In this document: positions 23,377 through 35,165 of the stretch, piece after piece
Layout of the letters: each line of letters begins with the position of its first letter
How positions within the stretch are numbered: the stretch's first letter is position 1
Origin: Riptortus pedestris
Lineage: Eukaryota; Arthropoda; Insecta; Hemiptera; Alydidae
Length of the DNA: 64,000 bases
Assembly (NCBI GenBank): GCA_019009955.1
Contig: CM032228.1
Span: 223,793,501 to 223,857,500, forward strand
Direction of reading: 5' to 3'
The notes under the pieces: generated by a model
What the model saw: the letters and a program-made list of their open reading frames with translations, nothing else
Databases searched by the model: none
What the model was told of the DNA's origin: nothing
Program-made: the position numbers and the translations under genes

Positions 23377-24208
23377 TCATTCAATTACTAACAACTGATA
23401 TATATGTATAACTAGTTTATATAGAATTTGGGTGCCTTACTTTTCAGTCTATTTAGTATCGGTGTGCTTTAGGTTTTATTTTACTTTTATGCTTTTGTCA
23501 TGAGTACAATTGAATGATGAAAGCTTTTGGGTCAGCAATGTATAAATCTTCGACTTTTATAAGGTAATAGGATTTATAAAAATGAATTTAATGATGAAAA
23601 ATATTTAATAGGATTTATGAAAGCATTTTAAAATTAATTACTTTCACGTTAATAAGCCGTAAACGTCGAGCTGATAGAAAAATAATTTGCATACACGTAG
23701 GAGCCGCCTGGCGGGACAAGTCTCATGACGGCCAAGAAACAAAGGAGCCCAGGATTTATACCAAAAATAAAGGAGCTGGCTATTGAGGCCCGAAGGGTGG
23801 CTATCAAAAGGGAAAATAAGTGCCTTTTAAAAATAATAATTTTTCAGCTAATAGCTAATAACTCACCCTCGGCTCGACTTACGAGTATTGTTCCAAGTTA
23901 TTGGCTATAAGTGTCAGCCAGGGTATTAAGGTCTGCGGCACTCCTCCAACAATCTACAGCAAGTCAGAATTATATCAGTACTAACTTATATTTTCAGTAT
24001 AATTAAGTCTTTTGGTATAGGCCAAACTGTTATGCTTTTCACTTAGTGCTTCCTAGGCACATTTTGATGAGTAATCTACAGGTCACCAGGCTTTTCAAAC
24101 CATGGCTATGGAGTTTATTGAGACCGGTAGGTTTAACAAGTTCACTCAGGAACTTCGAACATGAGCCCTAAGATAAAAATCGATGGGCATAATGGGGAAA
24201 ACTAAAAC
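23377..24208. other. Mostly unassigned
   Basis: Nothing clear. A weak SINE-like string (GAGTAATCTACAGGTCACCA) lies near 24070. Confidence 0.4.
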
Positions 24209-24461
24209 GTTTGTCACGCAGGGGCTGTGTAAACTAAGCAGATTTATCATGAGCCGGTATAACACGTATTGATCACATCAGATCGCTTATTCTCTATTTA
24301 TCTGTGAAAAAACGGTGGATTGAAGGCAGCGAGAGGCGAGGGGGGGGGAGGGTTACTGAAGACCGAAAACAAGAAAGCATAAACAACTCGCTTAACAGTT
24401 AAGATACCAAAACAATGCATAGAACAACAAGTGTTGAAAATCAAAAGTTTAACAAGATTAT

Positions 24462-24601
24462 TATTATTATTATTTATTAACGTCCGCTTTTTGCAACTCA
24501 GGCTAACTGGGGCGGGTTATCTACAGGTTACCACCCTTTTCTAGCCAGGGTGGGATTTTAGGATGTTATTTAATGAATAACATTAAATGACATCCTAAAA
24601 T
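24462..24601 (-). mobile_element. SINE 3' half with snap-back inversion
   Basis: Minus-strand SINE tail and body to GGATTTTAGGATGTTATTTA, then at 24578 the same segment returns inverted (ACATTAAATGACATCCTAAA), forming a hairpin of about 20-bp arms at 24555-24600. The tRNA head is missing. The inversion lies at the truncated 5' end, as produced by irregular target-primed integration. Confidence 0.75.
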
Positions 24602-25167
24602 AAAATTAGTTCTCATAATAACGAAGATATTTTCAATTTTCTATATCACCTCCTTTCTAAACCACCGCTATCCCACGTCCGACTTCAGCCTATAACAAAT
24701 ATGATCTTTAGTATTGTAGAATAATAATTGTAGGAGAATAAACGTTTTCGAGTTAAGAACAGAAGTCTTAATTGATGAGGTCATCATCACATTACGTATT
24801 TGCATTTGTCTCACAAATTAATAGTGAAATGTAAACCATATTTGGCGTATAACCTTGGAATGAAGTGGTTCACGATATAACAGTATAGTTAATATGACAA
24901 GAGTACGAATAGGGGTTTAATGAAGGATGAAAACTAAAATAAAAACCAAATATCTCCTTTAATATCCATGATAGAGAAAATAATAATATAAAAACGTTTA
25001 TAGACAATTAGATTTACTCTAACCCCCCCCCCTTATGTGTCCCAATTGTTCTGTAGCCGTTAAAAAACTCGATCTTTTATTTTACGTTTAACGCTTATAC
25101 GAGTTTGGTAATGACAAATCAAAAATTGCGACCGCTAGAGCGGTAACAGACCAATATATAAATAGAT

Positions 25168-25823
25168 AGTCATGACGGAATTTTCAAAGTTTTTCTTCAA
25201 ATGTCCATCGATTTTACCTAGTAGAAGACGAAAATGAAGTCCGTTCAAAACTGTATATATACATATATACCAGTGGGAGGGGGGTTTAGAGCGGAGGATT
25301 TCCGAAATTTCGAAATATCTCCGTTACTTGGCGTCGGATCGAAATATTGTACAAAATCAATCTTATTGCAAATTAAATTTACTATAAACATTGTTATATA
25401 GATTTATTCTCTATCTTGAATATTAAGCGAGATATTTGCATTTTTATGAAGTCTGTTGTCGGGTATAGTTCGGCCATTTCCGTCAGTACTCGGCTCAGGT
25501 GGAAGCTTCTTCTAACCTTACATGCCGTTTCTAACCTTAACTTACCTTCGTTACTTTGTGAGATTTATGCAAATACGTTCTGTTCATCCGCCCCCCCCCT
25601 TCATTAGTTCTTGGACTACTAAAATTTGAGTTATTAAAATATAAATTATTCTTACAATTCAGAAGCCGTTTCAGTTGGGAATTTATTTTAATTAACTGAA
25701 AGATTTCTCATTACTGTTTGTATTTAATCATGGTGGTATTGTGTTACCAGTATGCAGATTTCTCTATTGTAAAACTTCACATGGGAAATCTGCTTAGTTT
25801 ACGCAGCCCCTGCGTGACGGACT
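25168..25823 (+). mobile_element. HINE-TA element nested inside another HINE-TA
   Basis: A plus-strand copy lacking the first 40 bp or so. It begins TCATGACGGAATTTTC and ends with a perfect stem-loop ACGCAG-CCC-CTGCGT and GACGGACT at 25823. It carries the 3' half with TATAGTTCGG, a poly-C run (25588-25597), and GCAGATTTCTCTATTGTAAA, shared with 39367-40208, 49501-50342 and 52270-53136. It sits in the TA core of the outer minus-strand copy. Confidence 0.8.
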
Positions 25824-25930
25824 TTTTCGTCATCTCCTAGGTACTATCGATCGACATTTGACGAAACTTTTTAAAAATCGCGTCATGAGCCCGACCTCAA
25901 TAGTTGCTTTTACTTAAGGAAAATCTGTTC

Positions 25931-26660
25931 AAACTATTTCAGGTATGAATTTTAAGTGACGTAATAGTAGATAGTGAAAATCTATGGATTATTAGTCCAG
26001 AGTATGGCTGGAACCTAGAAACATTGCTGGGCTTCAAGAGATTTAAAAAAAAGGTCGAAAGTGCTATTCTCCTGAAAAAAATACATTAGAAAGGACTTAT
26101 TGATATGATATTAGGGTCAGTTAATTTCAAGTATTCCAGAAAATGTTAATTTGGTTGCTTCACTGCTTATAAAAAATCTGACTTTTTTTTTTTTATACAA
26201 TACTCTTACACGTTGGAAGTTGAAAATTAAAATTTTAAAAATTATACTGCCAAAACTTTTTGAATGGCGGCCATATTTGTACGGTCATCCAGAGCACATT
26301 GTATTTCATGAGAATATAGAAGATATTGTATTTGCCATGAGGTATTTAATTATGTAATCATATATTTTTGTTATGAGTTTCCAATTTTTAATTTTTTTTT
26401 AATAATGTCATTAAACTATTTTAATAACTTTAAGGATTAAAAATATCTTTCAGTTTACCTTTTGATGTAAATGTATGCAATTAAAAACTGAGGTATTTCA
26501 AATTTACAGATTATCTACGCCTTCTAGAAAGCGTTGTTTTTTTACACATATACCTTGTAAATGTAAAATTTCAGCTTGTAGCCAAGACAACAAAATTAAT
26601 TTTTCTCTACATGTTGTCAACCAGTTCTACCCTTGTTGAGAGCTTCAGATTCTTATATTT
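25931..26660. other. No recognisable feature
   Basis: AT-rich with short T-runs; no repeat or exon recognised. Confidence 0.5.
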
Positions 26661-26883
26661 TCCCCCATTAGCGATATTAACCCCCCCCCCCCAGTACCAT
26701 GGGGTCCTCTGAGGACCCCAGCTCTCGGAATTTTCACGAAAACTTTATGAAAAACTTGACCAATCGAACTGTTACTTTGTGACTTTCCCTTTGAAACGGT
26801 TTTGTATCAGATCGTATTAACAGTTTTTATAGATTCTAGTAGATAAACCATTAATAATTTATTTATTTCGTATACTTTTTTAA

Positions 26884-27618
26884 CCCTCCCACTACCACGG
26901 GTCCGGACAATCACAGTCTACCACGGGGGTCAATTTCTTCTTCATATTCATCTTCTTTAATATTTTCATCAACTATAATTTCTTCATCTTCTTCGCTCGC
27001 GATTTCAACGTCATCAGCTTGGGAGCACTCTTCACTTTCTTCCAAATTATCAAGCTGTTCGTCATAATAATTCACTAATTCTAGGATTCGTTTTGTTCTT
27101 GAGGAAACAATCCGGTCTATTTTCGACGGAGGTTTCAAGTAAACTGAAACATTTGCACAACGGAAAACAAATGACTTTAGTTCTTATTAAAAGTTTTAAG
27201 TCACCAAACTCGAGGAAAGAGAATAAAAAACAAGGTATTCCTTCCTATTTTTACTCTCTTTTCTCGTATTTTGAAGAAAAACGGGAAGCTAATTGATTCT
27301 TAGAACAGCAACTGTGCTAACAAAATACGTGAAATGATGACTCCAATGAGTCAAATCAGTGAACCAAGACAATAAACGAAGGATTTTGTTTCTTAATCAA
27401 TAATTTTTTTACAATCAATAAATTCTTTTAATAAATAAATTTCATACAATCAATAAAATTGTAATAGGTATGTATTAATTGTAGTCATTTTTCATATTTC
27501 TAACTAATAAATCCAAATAAAGTATGTTTTTATATGAAAAACATCGTAAAAAAGAGTGGGGTCCCGCAAGGACCCTCGTGGTAGTCTGTGATTGTCCGGA
27601 CCCGTGGTATTGGGAGGG
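26884..27618. mobile_element. piggyBac-like element with TTAA target duplication
   Basis: A 735-bp unit flanked by TTAA at 26880-26883 and 27619-27622. Its terminal inverted repeats are about 48 bp long (26884-26931 and 27571-27618), begin CCCTCCCA and differ at 3 positions. TTAA plus CCC-starting ends are the hallmark of the piggyBac superfamily. The element is too short for a transposase and is a MITE or an internal deletion derivative. Confidence 0.85.
26911..27138 (-). CDS. 75-residue acidic open frame inside the piggyBac-like element
   Basis: The open frame starts with MKPPSKIDRIVSSRTKRILE and continues with a strongly acidic tract (runs of E and D, about residues 30-70). It ends DPRGRL with its stop inside the terminal inverted repeat. 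Acidic N-terminal regions are known in piggyBac transposases, but this frame runs outward into the repeat. It contains none of the catalytic aspartates and no cysteine-rich C-terminal domain. It may be a captured or rearranged piece of a transposase N-terminus, or a chance frame in a pyrimidine-rich stretch. I do not assign a function. No promoter or splice evidence. Confidence 0.3.
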   Translation of the reverse strand: MKPPSKIDRIVSSRTKRILELVNYYDEQLDNLEESEECSQADDVEIASEEDEEIIVDENIKEDEYEEEIDPRGRL

Positions 27619-27622
27619 TTAA

Positions 27623-29424
27623 CCCCTAAAAACGACAACTTTTGATAACTTAGAATTTTTGAAAATGTTTTTATGAAATAGGGTGCAAGCCAGAGTCATC
27701 AATTTTGATGTAAGGTAGACATCCTTCCTATCGGTTCGTAAAAAAAAAACCCCGTCGTATATATTCTAATCCTTCTCAAGAAATCTCTCTTTTATTATTA
27801 TTATTCATTTATTTATTAGGACTGGTTATCTATAGGTTACTATATTTCGAACCAGGGACGAAAAAAAAAGCTTACTATATTTAATCTGTAACAAATGTTA
27901 CACTACTATCGATTTTCCCAGCTGATTATAGATAATATAAAATAACAGCCTGTGCTTTCTTATCAGTCTCGTCAAAGCTGGGCGAGGATGTGTCTATTTG
28001 GCATGAGTCAAATTTGTTTACTAGTCTAAAATTATTTTCCTGTAGATGTGCTACAGAAACTAGAAACAAAACATGTAGAACAAAAATTAAATAAAATGGA
28101 GAGAAAGTATAGTGTTTCTAAAATAAAAAGTTCAGTTGCCTCATTTTGATAAATTTTCCCTTAAAAGTAAGAACAAGAAACGAAATCTTACTCAAAATAA
28201 TTCTTCACTAAACTTTTTTCGATGAGTATTACAATAAAGTAACATGGTTATTTTATAAATAGGAAGAGGAATTAAAAAACAAAAGTATTTTGAAGGTGAA
28301 AGAACTCATGTCATACAGCAAATCTGAAGATTTTTCCTTCTAAGAGATTCAGTTAAAGTCATTAAATGTTAAGAGCAATAAAAAATCATTTATCTTACGA
28401 GCATTTATTTTTTTTTGGTTTATAATTTGCTGGTTTCAAAAACACTGGAATAAAATGATCCAAGGCAAACAACAATTTAGTAAGAAATTCAAACAACCCC
28501 GACCAATTGGATTATGTTGAAGAAGGGTTCAGTTCCAGACGAATTTTATTAGCCACTATTATCACTGGGAGGAGAGCGATTTCACACAGCCGGCCTCCCC
28601 TAGGCTACAAAACCATATCTATTATAATGAATGCTGCCTGAAGAAAATAACTACTAACATATAATAAAAAAAAAATCTGAAATCTGTTATAATGAACAGT
28701 TATTCGGAGGCTTCGGTTTTTACTTATAAAGGAGAAATTCATACCCACCGCTAGTGAAAGCTGGAAGCATTCTTGTCTAAATATAATTTTTCTTTTTATC
28801 AGCCAGAGGGCAAATCCGCCTCGAGTCGTTAGGGAAATTACAGCATTTTTACTGTAAATTACTGTAATTGACTACAAGAGTTGCTAATCAACGGATAAAG
28901 AAACACGCCACTGCGTACCGAACTGACTAACTATTTATCCTGTACAAATTGCAATAGATAAACAACATCGTTGAGCTAAGTAGGCAACGGAAGTCCGCTT
29001 TGTTTTTTGTTGGAAAAAACTTAAGTGAACTTTTAGTTTGTATTAACGCTAATAAGCATCCAATTCATTTTTTCTCAAAATTATAATCAATTCGAAACCG
29101 TAAGGTGTTTTTTTTTTTTTTTGAAGGTCGATTAGATGGAAAGTACTTGCATATAATCCAAACATAGACCTTTTTTTGGTCTGAGATTGGTGTTAACGAT
29201 TTTATACAATAGCAGAAAAGATCGTGTCACATGGGGTGATTAAAAACAAAGTGGGGCATGTTCAACAATGGAATATTTTCTTAAATTAGCAGTTTTCCTT
29301 TAGAAAAAGTAGCCATAGAAGTTGGCAGAAGAAGATTACACACATCGTAGGAAATGAGTGTCAAAATAGAGACCAATTTGAATTTTAAAATTTGATAAAA
29401 TTTTTCAACCAGCAACAAGCGCAC
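27623..29424. other. Mostly unassigned
   Basis: A SINE scrap (TTATTTATTAGGACTGGTTA) lies at about 27796-27850. A-rich and T-rich runs near 27743, 28408 and 29107. No gene recognised. Confidence 0.45.
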
Positions 29425-29429
29425 TACTG

Positions 29430-29572
29430 TAGCTCTTCATGGGTTACCTCTGCTCAAAGTTCGATTCCAGCCTGGGCAAAGAAATTTATTTAGTGACGGA
29501 ATTCATTAAATAAAATCCTTAGTCCTACCCTGGCAAGAAAAGGGTGGGAAAAGTGGGCGCCAGTAAATAATT
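29430..29572 (+). mobile_element. SINE, 5'-truncated
   Basis: GTTCGATTCCAGCCTGGGCA (B-box region) followed by the AAGAAATTTATTTAGTGACG and GTCCTACCCTGGCAAGAAAA body. A deletion removes the GTAACCTGTAGATAACC segment. Confidence 0.8.
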
Positions 29573-29609
29573 TAATTTTTTTTTTTTAATTTGGTACCTA
29601 TATTTGTCT

Positions 29610-29800
29610 ATAGATTGTTTGTCAGTTCACTCTCTAGCCACCGCAGAGTTCGAAAATTGAAGCCAAACGTCATATTTAAACTTTTATCTGAAATAGACAA
29701 GTGGAATTCGTTTACGGACTGAATCGGCCAATGGAAGAGGGGGGATAGCGGTTTTTCTTTTGAAAGAGTAGCTTTTGAGACAAAATGCAGCAGTTTGATT
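29610..29800 (+). mobile_element. Decayed HINE-TA body fragment
   Basis: AAACGTCATATTTAAACTTT, GAATTCGTTTACGGACTGAA and the GAGGGGGGATAG run align in order with the HINE-TA segment after the TA core. No ends. Confidence 0.5.
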
Positions 29801-32063
29801 GGAAACTCAAAAAAATCCTTTTATTCTAGAAATCATCTCGGAAAAACAGTTGATTGTATATCTCCTGTGTGTTGGACTTTTTTGGCTTTATTATGTTGAG
29901 TTTGTACATTCAAATAATACAATCTTTGTTCCAATTTATTAAACAAAACAGAAAGTTATATATAATTAATAAGGTGATTTTAAAAAGAAATATTAGAATT
30001 CACAGGACGATAATTAAATATAATATATATGTAATTATATTATTATTACGATTACGAAGAAATCATGGCGTTTATATGTAATTTCAGCAAATACACTTTA
30101 ATTACAAAATGTCATTAACACATAACATTAATCCACAGTTCAAAAAATCACAACTAAAATAGAAAATCCTCTGATATTGTAAAGCACCGAGACAGGTTCC
30201 TTAGGTACGTACTTTGTTTTGAGAGTTTGTATGTGACATTTAGGGCTGTGCTATTTTACTAACGACCCCAAGGTCACATGCATTTGACTTTTAAAGGCAT
30301 TAGTTAGGAGGTATTCAATAATGACACACATCTTCTGCGCAGGTGCGATGCGACTGGAACTACATGATATTAAGAGTATTTAGTCCAAAATTATAGGAAA
30401 TTCACTTCTTTCCCCAATGTCTGGTGGAGAATCCATACCTAAAAAAATAAATGACTTTTTTTCCCAATATGTAATTTGTTAATATTAATTAATTGGTTAA
30501 TATTATTCCCTGCAAAAAGTGGTTCGTTATCAAGACTCCAAGAGGAATGCTGTTGTGGAAATTTATAAAACTTCATGAGATGAAAAGTTATTTATTCCAA
30601 TGAATTGTTGATTCTCGCCGAGAAAAGCAAGAGAGATTAGACCTGGGAGAGTAGAGCTGAGAGAACTATATCTGGAACCATAAAAGAGAATCATGTATGA
30701 TGATGGGATCATAAACTAATCGAAAACGAATGATGAACCTAATATCGTAGTGCTTGTAAAAAGTACAGGTTAAGGTGGTACGTTGCAAGTGTGGAACTCC
30801 ACAATCTGCTCATTAAACAGCTCTAAAACATATCAGGTAGGACGAGAAGTATATGCAAGCCCTGTCGAAGACAGTTGGGTTACCCGGGGGACGGCTTTTG
30901 GAGGATTGGGTATGTAGTTGGAAGAAGACCGATGGCCAAATTGGATCGTCTAGAATGGTAATTGACGCAAGGATTCTAGTTCTTGGTAGTTACTAAATCA
31001 AGATGAAGTTAGCAATAACTCAATTTAAAAAAATCGAATGAGTTGGTCCATCAGTTACAACTTAAATTATTTAACTGATTCAAGTCAGAGCGATTTCCTC
31101 ATTGAATTCTACTACTCACTTTGGACCAGATGGGCATTATGTACCGTGTGAACTGAATGAAAGTTGTACTTGAAGAAAGACTATTAAACGCTAGAAACGC
31201 ACGCAATAATACATCACTCGCACCAAAGTTCATCGATAGTGGGGCACTTTGTCGCTTGAAAAAGGAAACCTGCATTCTATCTATTCATCAATTTGACGTC
31301 TTGGGAACCGAACCGACATACTTTCAGAGCCGAGGACTCGTTTCAAAACTCGTAAGAAAATTAGAATACCTCGTACATAAATTAGCCGCTATTAATTGAC
31401 TCCTCTGAGCCAATAAAAGTGATTAATGCCGGAGCAAATTGTCTCATTGAAAGAAAGTTCTAATAGGAATCGGCCAATTATGGTCATAGCGAGACAGGGC
31501 ATTCTGGTGCGTCGTACGCCAAAGCGCCGGATAAATGAATTGAAAGCTAAGATTTTATTATGGCCTTAGAACTGGCGTGACCGAACTGGTTATGAGGCAA
31601 GATGGATTACTCAGATTAATACTTGTAAATTTAATGTGGAATAAAAACATTTCGACACAAATTTACATGGCCTGCAAGGGAACCAGAAATCCTGGAGCTA
31701 TGAAGCAGCCATAATTGCCTTTAGTTAAATACGGCTGAGTTCCTTAGACTTTATCAATGAAATCTGTCTCTTTCTGGTCGATATTTCCATTGAAGAGATA
31801 AGCACTTGTCAGAATACTTCCTAAGGTAGTTTGCTGAAAATGATAGACGGCTGCTTTGATACATGTCACATTAGTTTTTTTTTGGATTCGGGAGTAAATG
31901 CCAAGGTTTGAGGACTCTCATAAAGTTCTTTACTTCAAAATTCTTTCTGGTCACCTATGTAAATATTCTTCTATGAAAAATTAGTGCCTAAAATTGACTG
32001 AGTTTATAATTAATTGACTTCGTTATCGTTGCCTTTAGAGCACTTTGCTATTTCGAATATTTT
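29801..32063. other. Mostly unassigned; possible LINE tail at 30590-30970
   Basis: Between about 30590 and 30970, scattered frames resemble the C-terminal end of a LINE ORF (an IVVLVK then RLRWYVASVE-like stretch and a GRRPMAKLDRLEW-like end), with frameshifts and stops. This is weak. The remainder shows nothing. Confidence 0.3.
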
Positions 32064-32188
32064 AGCAGATTTCCCTTAAGGGAAATCAGCTATTGAGGTT
32101 GTACTTATGACGGAATTTTCGAAATTTTTCTTCAAATGTCCATCGATCCTACCTAGTAGATGACGAAAATGAGGTCCGTTCAAAACTG

Positions 32189-32258
<70 letters not shown>

Positions 32259-32694
32259 TGTTACCGCTCTAGCGGTCGCAATGTTTGTTTGATCGTCACC
32301 AAACTCGATATTTAGTCGTTTTATGTAAAAATATAGATCAAGTTCGTTAACGGCTGAAATCGAACCAGTGGGAGGGGCGTTTTGAGGGGAGGACTTTCGA
32401 AAATTCGAAATATCTCCGTTACTATACGTCGCATCGAAAAATTGTACAGAATTAATCTTATTGCAAATTAAATTTACTATAAATATTGTTATATACATTT
32501 ATTCCCTATCTTGAATATTAACCGAGATATTTGCATTTTTATTAAATTTGGGCCGATAACGGATTTTTGAATTTCCCGCCAAAAGCTAGTTCGGCCCTTT
32601 GCCATAACTGTTCGGCTCTCGTATGGAGATTTCTCTATTGTATAACTTCACGTGGGAAGTCTGCTTAGTTTACGCAGCCCCTGCGTGACGGACT
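32064..32694 (+). mobile_element. HINE-TA element, full length
   Basis: A 631-bp copy with textbook ends: AGCAGATTTCCCTTAAGGG after TTT at 32064; GGGAAGTCTGC, the perfect stem-loop ACGCAG-CCC-CTGCGT and GACGGACT at 32694 before TTTT. Core (TA)n at 32192-32255. A 140-codon minus-strand frame (32076-32498) reads through the TA core and is not a gene. Confidence 0.9.
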
Positions 32695-33481
32695 TTTTTG
32701 AAGTTATTACTTCTATCTTCTCTAATGATCGTACTGCAAACTGGCCACATTTTCGGTACAAGGAAAGAAGAGTCTATTAGTGAATTTCTCTTATGCGATA
32801 TCTGCCATTAAGATTCTACTCAAGGTATTCCATAGCCTTCGTCAAATGTCTGCCAAAAATGTTATCAGTCATAATTATTCTCTACATCAAATTTAATTTG
32901 GGGTACTGGCCTTTAATTAAAACCTTGATAAATAGCTTCCATCAATCATAACAAATAATTAATGTATATTTATATTAAGTGGTTTCAGTGTTTCTTTGAT
33001 TGCTGCCCAACATCACATTTCAAAGTAAAGCCAAAGAGAAGGTTCGGCAATGACAAAAATATAGATGGAGCTAGAGTCGTGCAAATGACAAGTTGTAAAT
33101 ATTCCTTATTTCGCAAAGATTTTTAGGAATATTTTAGGATCATTATTTGTTCAAAAATCATTCCCCACAATGTTTGGCCCATACGTGTCCACAATAATAA
33201 TCTAAAAAATAAAAATAAATAGGCGAATAGAAGCCATTATTAAACAAACCTTTTACTCAACGCTTCGTTGCCTAAAGCTGCATGCAAGAGGCCCCAGGAC
33301 GAACCAGGTGACTGTACACTACATTTCATTAACCTGTGAGGTTACCGGGCATTAATGGATGGACTTTAATCCTGACCCCTAGTAATGACAATACATCCTA
33401 AGAAATATGTTTAAGTGTTTGTTGGTCAGAAAGACAAAGATTTTTATAATACCAAGAACAACAGTCTAAGTAACTTAAAAA
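32695..33481. other. No recognisable feature
   Basis: AT-rich unique-looking spacer. Confidence 0.5.
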
Positions 33482-33858
33482 TTTCGTCACGCAGGAGCTC
33501 CTTAACTAAGCAGGTTTCTCACGTGCTTCACGTATTTGTATATATCTCAAAACGTAAAAGTTCAGTGAGAACAATATTTTGTTTTTAGGCTTCAAATAAA
33601 GTGCTTCATAATATAACAGCTTATTGTTACTAATATGTCATTAGTAGTAGGAGTAAGGTTTACTGAGGGCCGAAAAATAAAAAATACAAAGATCTCGGTC
33701 AATAATGAAGATAGTGTAAAAACGTGTGTAACAACATTTATAGAACATTATCTACAATTACAATAAAATTGATTTTGTATACTTTTTCGATCCGACGAAT
33801 AATAACGGAAAAATTATGGATTTTTGATATTCCTCCCCTCTAAACACCCCCTCCCACC
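33482..33858 (-). mobile_element. HINE-TA 3' half, cut by a LINE insertion
   Basis: The minus-strand 3' end (TCGTCACGCAGGAGCTCCTT, AACTAAGCAGG) is followed by the old-type 3' half (CACGTATTTG, AAAACGTAAAAGTTCA, shared with 40807 and 53599) and the C-rich CCCCTCTAAACACCCCCTCC segment. Family identity stops at 33858, exactly where LINE sequence begins. Confidence 0.75.
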
Positions 33859-33861
33859 AAT

Positions 33862-34312
33862 ACGTGATCCAAAGTCCTGCGCACCATAGTAGATGCTCCA
33901 TATTATATTAAAAACCACACCCACCATAAAGATCTTAATATCCCATTTGTAAAGGACCTAATTCCCTTACGATTCAGAAAACTCCACAGCAGGCTATCCA
34001 ATCATCGTAATCCAGAAGTCCTAGCCCTTTCCAGTACCACTCATCCATATTCCCCTCCTCAAGAGACAATGGCCCAGAGATCTCCCATAGAAGAGTAAAG
34101 TGAAGTGATAGCAGTGGCTATTTTCTTATCAAGTGCCATCCCCCCTTAGCTCTTGACTTCCTTGCCAGGCAGGGAGAGGCTGCTTCTCTCATTGTGGTTA
34201 AAGGGTGTAGCTTCTGTCGAGGGTGGTGGAGAACGATTGTATTCTACTTGCCACCATTATTACCAAATGTATTTAAATGCACAATGTAATATTCTTAATA
34301 AAAAAAATTTTT
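33862..34312 (+). mobile_element. Jockey-type LINE, 5'-truncated 3' end
   Basis: One open frame from about 33868 encodes the reverse-transcriptase C-terminus. It includes SKVLRTIVDAPYYIKNHTHH, then DLNIPFVKDL and KLHSRLSNHRNPEVLAL, matching the conserved tail of jockey-clade ORF2 (DLxIPxVxDEI...HSRLxxHxNP). It stops at about 34098. A 3' UTR follows, ending in AATAAAAAAAATTTTT near 34312. The same 3' UTR occurs at 56099-56363. It inserted into a HINE-TA copy. Because the copy is severely 5'-truncated, no protein is made. Confidence 0.85.
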
Positions 34313-34670
34313 GAATTCATACTAACATTTTTAACTAGCTAATATGTCATGTAACGTTGATTGAAGAGACATCAAAAAAAAAAAAAAACTTGTTTAATAG
34401 CGAGAAACGCACGTGCAAATAATAGTGTGACTGTTTTAAAAACTTAACCTAACCTATACCTATATATAAATCTGGGAGAATTTAGGCTCCGCCCACTGAC
34501 TATGAAGTGGCTGAGTAGAGAGCGTGGGTGTGACGGTATGAATGGGTGAGTAAGGAGGATTATGTGAGCCTGATGGATGGTATATAGGCCGGCGAGAGAG
34601 TGAAATGTCCAGGTTTCCATATCGGGACATAGAGGGCGGCCTTCTCAAGGCTTGGTCTCTCCTTTCTCAG

Positions 34671-34710
<40 letters not shown>

Positions 34711-34785
34711 AATTTTTTGTATTTTATCATGAGTAATGGGAATATATGTATATTATTGAGATGAAGCTCGCATTAATAAGGAAGA
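34313..34785. other. Unassigned, with (TA)n at 34673-34706
   Basis: A GC-richer piece at 34480-34660 contains GGTATATAGGCC but no identified element. An A-run lies at 34374-34388. Confidence 0.4.
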
Positions 34786-35165
34786 TTATAACGCTGTTTT
34801 TGTCCATGAAAAATTAATTATTTTCTTTAGGACAAGAATAGCTATCGGGAAACGGCCTGATTCCAGTCTGACTATATAATCAGGAGTACATCTGGGATAG
34901 AAATATAAATACTTAAAAAGTAGAGTTTGTGCCTCCTGAATAGCATCTAAATACGGACTCCAAATTTCTGCGGCATTGAGAAGTGTTGAAGAAACCATGG
35001 ATTCAAACAGTGATATTTTTGTTTGCCAAGCATCGCTCATGCCTCTTCTAAGAATCTCTCTGACCTTGGCTCCTGCAACCATAATAGTACTCCTAAATAT
35101 TTATATGTCTTTTCTTCTTATTTTGGACCCAATATTTTTATATATTCTTCATATTTCCTTGGCAA
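34786..35165 (-). pseudogene. LINE reverse-transcriptase C-terminal fragment (I/R1-type)
   Basis: Minus-strand translation begins with EKTYKYLGVLLW (about 35095-35130), the conserved 'YLGV' block after the RT catalytic core. After a one-base shift it continues in the 98-codon frame 34786-35082 with SLFESMVSSTLLNAAEIWSP, then YFYPRCTPDYIVRLESGR, both typical of the LINE thumb/connection region. The frameshift marks it as broken. A further open stretch upstream to about 35400 is not recognisable. Confidence 0.75.

Larger units (their letters stand above)
24209..25930 (-). mobile_element. HINE-TA element (long, old type) interrupted by a second HINE-TA
   Basis: The minus-strand 3' end lies at about 24209 (GTCACGCAGGGGCTGTGT, AACTAAGCAGATTT). 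The body runs to the TA core at 25168, is interrupted, and resumes at about 25825 with TTTTCGTCATCTCC and ends near 25930 with CTTAAGGAAAATCTG. It includes a SINE at 24462-24580 and C-runs near 25024. Removing the insertions leaves about 0.9 kb. Divergence suggests it is older than the inner copy. Confidence 0.75.

Noticed and set aside
32076..32498. 140-codon minus-strand open frame
   Set aside because: It reads through the (TA)n core of a HINE-TA copy (long IY repeats) and has no family motif; it is a repeat artefact. The same applies to similar frames at 42063-42285, 49484-49753 and 52883-53065.
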